A stretch of 5,146 nucleotides of DNA, taken from contig RGVT01000197.1 of the NCBI GenBank assembly GCA_010027105.1, positions 1 to 5,146 on the forward strand, in the 5' to 3' direction. The notes under the pieces were generated by a model. The model was given only the letters and a program-made list of their open reading frames with translations. It was not told the DNA's origin and ran no database searches. This DNA comes from Planctomycetia bacterium (lineage in GTDB: Bacteria; Planctomycetota; Planctomycetia; Pirellulales; UBA1268). Of this stretch, positions 1-5,146 are shown piece after piece. Both the position numbers and the translations under genes were made by a program. How positions within the stretch are numbered: the first letter of the stretch is position 1; each line of letters begins with the position of its first letter.

Positions 1-2906
1 TGTCCTTAACAGAAGAATATTTTCAAACATGGAAAGAGTTACAAGATGAATTTATACCCGAAAAAGATAGACTTTTATTTGTAATCCAAGTGGGAAGTTT
101 TTATGAAGCGTATGAATATGAAGAAAAAGGATCTGCGAAAAAATTAAGTGAATTATTGAAAATGGTATTAACAAAACGAAATAATAAAATAGATGCATCA
201 ATAGAAAATCCTTATATGTGTGGATTTCCAATTTATACTCTGTCGAAACATCTGAGTCGTTTAAATGATGAAGGATATACGGTAGCTGTATATGAACAAG
301 ACGAAGAAGATAAAAAAAGAAGGAAACGAAAAGGGGTATATTCTCCTCTTCTTCGTGCTGATTTTGAAAAAGAAGAATCATACCACGTAGAAGAAAAAAC
401 ACAAGAGACGATCTTGTATGGATTTTTAGTGGAAAAATATAGTATGCAAGAAAGGGAAAGAACAAAAAAAAAAATAAAAACGCAAAGGTATTTATTGAGT
501 TATTGTATGATAAATTTAAATACGGGTGACGTGAAATATGATGAAATGGATGAAAAGACATTATATGAAGGATTTCATCAATTTTTTTTACGATATCGTC
601 CCGACCATGTTCTTTTTTATAAAAAAGGAGTCACATTAGAGAAAGAAGAATTAGAAGGATTATCGTTTTATCAATCGCATATTTCTTCTTTTTTGGTTTG
701 TGAAGATGAGCAAATGTCTCCTTCTCAACAACAACTTTTTTTTCATAAATGCTATTTTTTTTCTTCACAAGAACATTATTTATCGTTTCTTCAAGATTGT
801 CAATTGGACCGGTATCCAAATGTCGTGGATTGTTTATGTAGAATGTATAAATATCTATATCAACACGACCCAGTTTTTATTACACAATTAGGGTTCCCAT
901 ATCAAGAAAAGAAAAAACAGAGCGTGGTGAGTTTTAATTATGATTTATATCATGAATTGAATTTATTTTCAGTGAATGAAAATGACCGTTATTATACAAA
1001 AAAAAGGTATGAAACCATTTTTTCTATTTTATCTTCCGAAATGAATATTCTGGGAAAAAGGCATTTATATCATATTTTACAAAGTCCTTTTTCAGAGACA
1101 GAGAGAATAAATACACGTCAAGAAGAAATTATGGAATGTGGGACATTTCCAGAATCCTTTCAACATTTCTTTTTAAAAAGTTGTCTTGACCTGGACACCT
1201 TCTATTTGAAATGGAAACGAAAAAAAATTGCATCTTCAAAAATCTATGAATTGCTTTTCGTTTATCAAGAATTGTGTAAAAATGTCTTCAGCAATTTTGT
1301 TCAAGGAGAGGAGGAGGATGGTTGTAATGGTTGGCAACAGAAAATACTTGATTTTGACCTTCCTAATATTTCAAAGATGAGCATAAAAGATTTTGCGACA
1401 TCTTTATCATCATTATTACAATTTTTTTTGGATACATGGGATATTGAAAAATTAAAAGAAGGAATATTTCATCCTCATGTGCCTTGTAAACAATGGATAC
1501 AAATGCAGCAAATAAAGGAAGGATTACAACAACAGAAAAAAGAATTTATGCTTTCCGTCGGTATTCCATCCTCAACACAACAACGTGAATTAAAAAAACA
1601 AGACCAGCAAAAAAAGGATGATAGGCAAGAAGAAAAAGGAATGGAAGAAACAGTGTTTTCATTACCTATGAAAAAATGGAAAACGATAAGCAATGAATGG
1701 TTACAAAAAGGATATTATGAAGTATCAAAAACAACTCTTCAAGTGAAAATTAGTCATCCAACGTTAGACCGGATCGGTTTGCTCTATAAAGAAACAGAAA
1801 GCCAGATGTCACAATGGAACAGAAAATCGTTTTATGAATTTTGTATCAATCATTGGTTTCCACGTGCCGAAAAAATACTTCCAGCGGTGCATCACTTTTT
1901 TTCTAGATATTCATGTTATATTCCACTCTATCATTTTTTTAAGAAAAATCATTATCAAAAACCACAAACATCTTTATCCTCATCTCCTTTTTTGGAATTT
2001 GAAGATTTAAGACATCCTATTTTAGAACATGTAAATTCTAATGACCTTTTTGTGCCTTTTTCACAATCCTTAGGAATCAATGAAAAAATAGGCATGCTCG
2101 TTTATGGAATAAATGGTTCTGGAAAAAGCACTCTACTTCGTTCGATTGGAACCGCGATTTGGTTAGCACAATGTGGTTTATTTGTTCCTTGTCGTTTCTT
2201 CCATTTCTCCCCTTTTCATTCTCTTTATTCTAAAATAAATATTCAAGATAATATGTATATTGGTCATTCCACGTTTGTGGCAGAGATGTTTGAATTAAAA
2301 CATATCTTACAAAATGCCGATAGCCATAGTTTAATCTTATGTGACGAATTAACTTCGGGAACAGAAAGCCATTCGGCCAGTGCCTTGGTTGCTTCTACCA
2401 TGATTGAATTATTAGAACGAAAATCATTATTTCTTTTCACGACCCATCTTCATCAAATTCTTTCCTTTCCACAAATAAAACCTTTTTTATCGAATTTACA
2501 TATCATGCATTTTGAGATGAATATTACGATTCCAAAAGAAAATTCTTTATTTATTCCATCTCTACTGTCTAGATATGATAGGAAATTGGTCGAAGGAACG
2601 GGAAAACATTTATATGGTATCGAAATCGCACGACGTTTGCGGCTTCCCGACTCGTTTATTACAAGAGCATTCCAGATCCGTGAAAATAAGAAAACCATCT
2701 CTAAATATAATAAAGATTTGATCGTTTCTCATTGTCTTGTTTGTCATTCGACAGAAAATCTTCATACACATCATATCACTCCTCAAAAAGAATTTACGGA
2801 GGATACGTTTCATTCGAAAGATGGTCTTTATAACCTGATTGTTTTATGTCAATATTGTCATCTTCAAACGCATCATCCTCATTTGGAGGAGGAGGAGGAA
2901 AAGTAA
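1..2906 (+). CDS. MutS7-like DNA mismatch repair ATPase with C-terminal HNH nuclease domain (5' end cut by window edge)
   Basis: Residues are counted from the first complete codon at position 3 (967 residues to the TAA). The order matches the MutS7 subfamily. The N-terminal mismatch-recognition domain keeps the Phe-x-Glu motif (GSFYEAY, F33 and E35) and a VAVYEQ segment at 94-99. A divergent connector follows, then the lever/core region (about 320-374, containing NILGKRHLYHIL), then a helical clamp-like region (about 499-589). The ATPase domain (about 664-894) has Walker A GINGSGKST at 702-710, STFVAEM at 756-762, Walker B LILCDEL with D781 and E782, a TTH His-loop near 815 and the helix-turn-helix dimer segment HLYGIEIARRLRLP. 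The HNH domain (about 909-959) has CLVC, HHI, a YNL Asn and LCQYCH, so four zinc-type Cys and the His/Asn core are all present. In this family the nuclease is thought to replace a separate MutL/MutH incision step. Positions 1-2 are TG, so an ATG starting one base outside would give 968 residues. The GTG at 90 is internal, lying inside the recognition domain. No frameshift or internal stop is seen. Family assignment is firm; the viral origin is inferred. Confidence 0.93.
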   Translation, partial: SLTEEYFQTWKELQDEFIPEKDRLLFVIQVGSFYEAYEYEEKGSAKKLSELLKMVLTKRNNKIDASIENPYMCGFPIYTLSKHLSRLNDEGYTVAVYEQDEEDKKRRKRKGVYSPLLRADFEKEESYHVEEKTQETILYGFLVEKYSMQERERTKKKIKTQRYLLSYCMINLNTGDVKYDEMDEKTLYEGFHQFFLRYRPDHVLFYKKGVTLEKEELEGLSFYQSHISSFLVCEDEQMSPSQQQLFFHKCYFFSSQEHYLSFLQDCQLDRYPNVVDCLCRMYKYLYQHDPVFITQLGFPYQEKKKQSVVSFNYDLYHELNLFSVNENDRYYTKKRYETIFSILSSEMNILGKRHLYHILQSPFSETERINTRQEEIMECGTFPESFQHFFLKSCLDLDTFYLKWKRKKIASSKIYELLFVYQELCKNVFSNFVQGEEEDGCNGWQQKILDFDLPNISKMSIKDFATSLSSLLQFFLDTWDIEKLKEGIFHPHVPCKQWIQMQQIKEGLQQQKKEFMLSVGIPSSTQQRELKKQDQQKKDDRQEEKGMEETVFSLPMKKWKTISNEWLQKGYYEVSKTTLQVKISHPTLDRIGLLYKETESQMSQWNRKSFYEFCINHWFPRAEKILPAVHHFFSRYSCYIPLYHFFKKNHYQKPQTSLSSSPFLEFEDLRHPILEHVNSNDLFVPFSQSLGINEKIGMLVYGINGSGKSTLLRSIGTAIWLAQCGLFVPCRFFHFSPFHSLYSKINIQDNMYIGHSTFVAEMFELKHILQNADSHSLILCDELTSGTESHSASALVASTMIELLERKSLFLFTTHLHQILSFPQIKPFLSNLHIMHFEMNITIPKENSLFIPSLLSRYDRKLVEGTGKHLYGIEIARRLRLPDSFITRAFQIRENKKTISKYNKDLIVSHCLVCHSTENLHTHHITPQKEFTEDTFHSKDGLYNLIVLCQYCHLQTHHPHLEEEEEK
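1578..1649 (+). other. Gln/Lys/Glu-rich low-complexity insertion in the MutS7 clamp-like region
   Basis: Twenty-four residues made almost only of Q, K, R, E and D, including KKQDQQKKDDRQEEK, lie between a helical stretch (QIKEGLQQQKKEF) and the segment KGYYEVSK, which resembles the GYYIEV segment of canonical MutS clamps. The DNA is A-rich but the frame stays open. It reads as a flexible, highly charged loop or an extended coil tip. It does not disturb the ATPase or nuclease motifs. Confidence 0.6.
2730..2876 (+). other. HNH nuclease domain inside the MutS7-like protein
   Basis: This segment directly follows the MutS ATPase and dimerisation helices in the same open frame. It carries paired cysteines C-x2-C (CLVC), a His-His-Ile followed by Thr-Pro, then an Asn in YNLIVLC, a second C-x2-C (CQYC) followed at once by His, and a further His-His pair. 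This is the order expected of a zinc-stabilised HNH fold (beta-beta-alpha metal finger). All presumed catalytic and structural residues are present, so the domain appears able to cut DNA. Its fusion to MutS is what separates MutS7 from ordinary MutS, which lacks a nuclease. Activity itself is inferred. Confidence 0.88.
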
Positions 2907-3026
2907 AAGTAAAAAAAAAAAAAATAAAAAAAAAAACGTTTGAAATAATCAAAAAAAAAAAATTGTTTGTATATTTTATTCAAAAAGGATTGAAATCTTT
3001 TTACGAAATGATCGATATGAAAAAAC
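2907..3026. other. A-rich 3' flank of the MutS7-like gene, no gene seen
   Basis: Just after the TAA stop come runs of 14 A (2911-2924), 11 A (2926-2936) and 12 A (2951-2962), separated by single T or short mixed bases. The sequence then becomes ordinary AT-rich DNA with a TATA-like stretch near 2968-2980. A short open frame across 2846-3049 is only the +1 frame of the MutS7 tail continued into lysine codons from the A runs, and is not credible as a gene. No tRNA or other RNA gene was recognised. Confidence 0.6.
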
Positions 3027-3132
3027 ATGATGATAATCATTCGCTATAATACATCTAAAACATCATACGACTTTATTTTTATTTAAAGATATATATTTTT
3101 TAATAAAAATAAAGATAAAACATTATCATCAT
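3027..3132. repeat. Outer inverted repeat, 11-bp perfect arms around an inner hairpin
   Basis: ATGATGATAAT at 3027-3037 is the exact reverse complement of ATTATCATCAT at 3122-3132. The arms contain G and C, so they are not a simple A/T effect. The 84 bases between them contain a second, independent perfect inverted repeat, giving a nested stem arrangement ending nine bases before the next start codon. Possible roles are a transcript 3'-end structure or a protein-binding site; neither can be decided from sequence alone. Confidence 0.6.
3071..3114 (+). terminator. 13-bp perfect hairpin, candidate transcript end / polyadenylation signal
   Basis: CTTTATTTTTATT at 3071-3083 pairs perfectly with AATAAAAATAAAG at 3102-3114. 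The 18-base loop can itself partly pair (AAAGAT against ATTTTT, with one G-U), extending the stem past a T-T mismatch. In Mimivirus, transcript 3' ends are known to coincide with AT-rich intergenic hairpins, so this is a reasonable 3' processing site for the MutS7 transcript. It lies about 165 bases after that stop codon and 27 bases before the next ATG, closer to the downstream gene than usual, so a role in the downstream promoter or leader is also possible. Confidence 0.5.
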
Positions 3133-3141
3133 AAAAAAAAA
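3115..3141 (+). promoter_or_regulatory. A-rich leader immediately before the glycosyltransferase start codon
   Basis: Nine A residues (3133-3141) run straight into the ATG at 3142, giving a T-A9-ATG arrangement. No bacterial Shine-Dalgarno sequence is present, consistent with translation on eukaryotic ribosomes. A-rich leaders next to the ATG resemble poxvirus late/intermediate mRNAs, but no exact Mimivirus early motif (AAAATTGA) lies in the gap. A TCTA within AT-rich sequence at 3054-3057 resembles a late-promoter core reported for Cafeteria roenbergensis virus; the match is too short to be decisive. Confidence 0.25.
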
Positions 3142-5004
3142 ATGATCATTCCAGACTGCACAGTGGTGACTATGTTTTTTGATTTAACCAGATTTTATGA
3201 ACATTCAAGAGATGTGAAGACTGCATTAGCAAGTTCTAAAGGTTTGTTAAACACTCCTTGCTACTTGGTCATTTTTGCCGATTCTGTCATGATGCCGATA
3301 ATCCGCAATGAACGAAAACAATTTGATAACATTACATATTATGTGTTGATGGAAGTAGAGGACCTTCCAAAATATAATAAAACACAACGGGTCCGTGAAA
3401 ATAGAGAAAAATATCATCCTACAAAAGATACACGGACATGTCCCGAAAACCACATCATGCAGTGCAGCAAAGTTGACCTTTTATTAAAAGCCATGGATAT
3501 GGATATATTTAGGACCCATATGTTTGCTTGGGTGGACGGATGCACGGGAGAAAATTTTTACAAAATCGGGAGACCCGGAACTTCTCGCATGTTATTAGAG
3601 GCCATCAATCGTAAAGACCCTTCTAAATTTTATCTCCAAGTGTTGAATGTGACAGACAAACGATTTAAAGATCCTAAACAGAAACGAGAATATTATGCAC
3701 AATACCAGTGGGTAGTATGTGGTTGTTTTATGGTGATGGGTAAGGAAATTGGACAAAAAATATGTCATCGTGTGAATGAAATATTTGAAGAAACATTGAA
3801 TGCGGGATATGGGCATGGTGATGAAATGTTATTTTTGGAAATTTTAGATGAATTTTATGACCATATTGTCAAAAGTTATGGAGATTATCATCATATTTTG
3901 CCCAATTTTTATTCAACACAAGAAGGATTTCATTACATTTTTAATCATATTATCAAAAAATATAATAATTTTGGCTACTATCGCGAAGCGTATGATTGTT
4001 GTGAGCGTATTATCCAAGATATTGAAAACAATCCAGCTGTTCCAGAAGATTATGAATCTTGGTGGATGCAGATGTTATTCCAGCAATATTTGGCTGCTTA
4101 CTACTATAAACCAGAATCCGCATACGGTATCGTTAGTAAAATAAGAGATCTATGTCATATCCGTCCCAAATTCCGTCAAGAATATGAACGATTAGGGGGA
4201 CTTTATGATTCGCAATTGCCTTTCATCGATTACCTTAAGCCGAAATATGATTTAATTTTTTGTATTTTTGGTTGTATCGGTGTTGAAAAATATCGAAAAG
4301 AAATAGTATCTATCGTGCAAACATGGGGAAAAACAGTGGAAGATGTCAAAGAAAAAAAAGTTCTCATTCTTTTTTTCTTGAAACCATCGGGAGACATGTC
4401 ACTATTTCAAGATTCCAAATATATCCATTTTATTTATCTTGACGATATCTTTGATGATTATCTTTCAGCTGCCGATAAACAATACAAAGGCTTAAAATAT
4501 ATTTATGAACATTATCATGCCTCGTGGATCTATGTGTGTGGAACGGACACTTTTGTTCATGTGCAACGGTTGCTTGATAAACTTGATAAGTATGATCCCG
4601 AAAAACCTTATTTTATAGGAGGAAATGATTGTGTCAGGAAAGTATCTTCACATACCATTCCATTTCATTCAGGAGGTCCAGGATTTGTCTTTTCTCATGT
4701 TGTCTTGAAACAAATCTATCCTCAATTGATGACATTTCAAAGCTCGTGGAGTATATTGTGTCGTGAAGCGAAACGCGAATACCTTATTTCTGCTTGTGAT
4801 GTTTCTTTTGCTTTTTTGATTCAATCCTTTTCTATTTTCGAAACGCTTTCGTCTTGTTTTTTCAATAGCAATTTTCGTGGAAATGCCTACAATAACTCCT
4901 GGAAACTGAATGAACCTTTATCTATTTATTCCCCCGACATGTTAGCATGTCATCATATGACCCCTCACGATTTTAGCGAATTATATTCACTTTTATTTCT
5001 CTAG
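3142..5004 (+). CDS. Two-domain glycosyltransferase-like protein: HtrL/YibB-like N-terminus fused to Fringe/GT31-like C-terminus
   Basis: The protein has 620 residues. Residues about 5-270 resemble the HtrL/YibB family (GT-A-like, function poorly known): an opening beta strand TVVTMFFDLTRF, the YLVIFADS strand at 41-48, the acidic FAWVDGCT motif at 128-135 and GHGDEML at 224-230. Residues about 271-365 are helical, rich in Tyr and Trp, with a TPR-like look (YREAYDCCERI). Residues about 368-619 match Fringe/core-1 beta-1,3-galactosyltransferase (GT31): KEIVSIVQTWGK near the start (compare R-x2-IR-x-TWG), LKYIYEHY, the metal-site region YVCGTDTFVHVQRL at 464-477, KYDPEKPYFIGG, the glycine-rich GGPGFVFS at 511-518, ACDVSFA at 551-557 and the closing HHMTPHDFSEL. 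The usual DDD is reduced to GTD (D469). No signal peptide or membrane segment is visible, unlike type II Golgi GT31 enzymes, so it is probably soluble. The ATG at 3142 sits seven residues before the first conserved strand. Donor and acceptor are unknown; sugar transfer to virion proteins or glycans is inferred. Confidence 0.82.
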   Translation: MIIPDCTVVTMFFDLTRFYEHSRDVKTALASSKGLLNTPCYLVIFADSVMMPIIRNERKQFDNITYYVLMEVEDLPKYNKTQRVRENREKYHPTKDTRTCPENHIMQCSKVDLLLKAMDMDIFRTHMFAWVDGCTGENFYKIGRPGTSRMLLEAINRKDPSKFYLQVLNVTDKRFKDPKQKREYYAQYQWVVCGCFMVMGKEIGQKICHRVNEIFEETLNAGYGHGDEMLFLEILDEFYDHIVKSYGDYHHILPNFYSTQEGFHYIFNHIIKKYNNFGYYREAYDCCERIIQDIENNPAVPEDYESWWMQMLFQQYLAAYYYKPESAYGIVSKIRDLCHIRPKFRQEYERLGGLYDSQLPFIDYLKPKYDLIFCIFGCIGVEKYRKEIVSIVQTWGKTVEDVKEKKVLILFFLKPSGDMSLFQDSKYIHFIYLDDIFDDYLSAADKQYKGLKYIYEHYHASWIYVCGTDTFVHVQRLLDKLDKYDPEKPYFIGGNDCVRKVSSHTIPFHSGGPGFVFSHVVLKQIYPQLMTFQSSWSILCREAKREYLISACDVSFAFLIQSFSIFETLSSCFFNSNFRGNAYNNSWKLNEPLSIYSPDMLACHHMTPHDFSELYSLLFL

Positions 5005-5075
5005 ATAATAACGACGACAATTTATTTTTATGTTTTTGTTTTTTTTTTTTTAATTTATTGATTCGTAATGCGTAT
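5005..5075 (+). other. T-rich 3' flank of the glycosyltransferase gene
   Basis: After the TAG stop comes a short mixed stretch (ATAATAACGACGACAA) and then a T-rich tract with a run of 13 T (5039-5051). TTTTTGT at 5033-5039 fits the poxvirus early termination pattern T5NT, but in such T-rich DNA this is easily met by chance, and the signal is not established for Mimivirus-like viruses. No strong hairpin was found here, in contrast to the gap after the MutS7-like gene. No gene is seen. Confidence 0.35.
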
Positions 5076-5146
5076 TATATAGATATATAGATATATAGAT
5101 ATATAGATATATAGATATATAGATATATAGATATATAGATATATAG
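5076..5146. repeat. 8-bp tandem repeat (AGATATAT)n running off the right edge
   Basis: The octamer AGATATAT repeats without a single mismatch from 5081 to the last base (eight full copies plus two bases), and the periodicity extends left to 5076, giving 71 bases or nearly nine copies. The array is not closed inside the window, so its true length is unknown. It has no open frame of interest. It may be an intergenic satellite, part of a terminal repeat, or simply the point where an assembly stopped. Confidence 0.95.

Noticed and set aside
90..92. GTG as the start of the MutS7-like gene
   Set aside because: The same frame is open to the left edge with typical MutS7 N-terminal sequence, and GTG starts are not expected in a eukaryotic-host virus.
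52..561. Reverse-strand open frame of 169 residues, rich in Phe, Leu, Ile and His
   Set aside because: It lies wholly antisense to the conserved N-terminal MutS domain. Its hydrophobic look is what antisense of Lys/Glu-rich AT-rich coding sequence gives, and no family motif is seen.
2959..2966. AAAATTGT as a Mimivirus-type early promoter (AAAATTGA)
   Set aside because: It has one mismatch, sits inside a poly-A run where such matches are likely by chance, and lies about 175 bases from the next ATG.
2846..3049. Plus-strand open frame of 67 residues with a Gly run followed by Lys runs
   Set aside because: It is the shifted frame of the GGA repeat and poly-A flank of the MutS7-like gene, low-complexity throughout and with no recognisable fold.
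3848..4144. Plus-strand 98-residue open frame overlapping the second gene
   Set aside because: It lies within the well-conserved HtrL-like and linker coding region in another frame, is rich in Ile, and has no motif.
5066..5077. Imperfect palindrome TAATGCGTATTA before the tandem repeat
   Set aside because: It has only four-base arms with a mismatched centre and is expected by chance in AT-rich DNA.
5076..5146. CRISPR-like or telomere-like array
   Set aside because: The 8-bp units are directly adjacent with no spacers, so it is not CRISPR. The AGATATAT unit lacks the G-rich strand of a cellular telomere.

Overview
The window looks like a piece of a nucleocytoplasmic large DNA virus genome (giant virus, most likely a Mimiviridae/Imitervirales relative), probably a short assembled contig. 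The reasons are an AT-rich sequence with long A and T homopolymers, intronless genes packed on one strand, a MutS7-type mismatch-repair ATPase ending in an HNH nuclease domain, and a fusion of two glycosyltransferase-like domains with no membrane anchor. The virus assignment is inferred from gene content; no capsid, polymerase or other hallmark gene is present. MutS7 also occurs in some epsilonproteobacteria and in octocoral mitochondria, but the second gene and the base composition fit neither well.

Layout: (1) positions 1-2906, + strand, a MutS7-like gene running off the left edge, probably lacking only one base of its ATG. (2) 2907-3141, a 235-base gap with no credible gene. Its first part is nearly pure A runs. 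Its second part holds two nested perfect inverted repeats (11-bp arms outside, 13-bp arms inside), a plausible 3'-end hairpin for the MutS7 transcript. An A-rich leader then abuts the next ATG. (3) 3142-5004, + strand, a 620-residue protein with an N-terminal HtrL/YibB-like domain, a helical linker and a C-terminal Fringe/core-1-galactosyltransferase-like (GT31) domain whose acidic metal-binding motif is altered. (4) 5005-5146, a T-rich 3' flank followed by an 8-bp tandem repeat that fills the right edge of the window.

The two genes have no obvious shared pathway. MutS7 would act on viral DNA (mismatch or recombination-intermediate processing, with its own nuclease). The second protein would modify glycans, perhaps of virion proteins or fibrils, in the host cytosol or virus factory. 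Same-strand neighbours separated by a hairpin suggest independent transcripts rather than one operon. All other long open frames overlap these genes and look like by-products of AT-rich composition.
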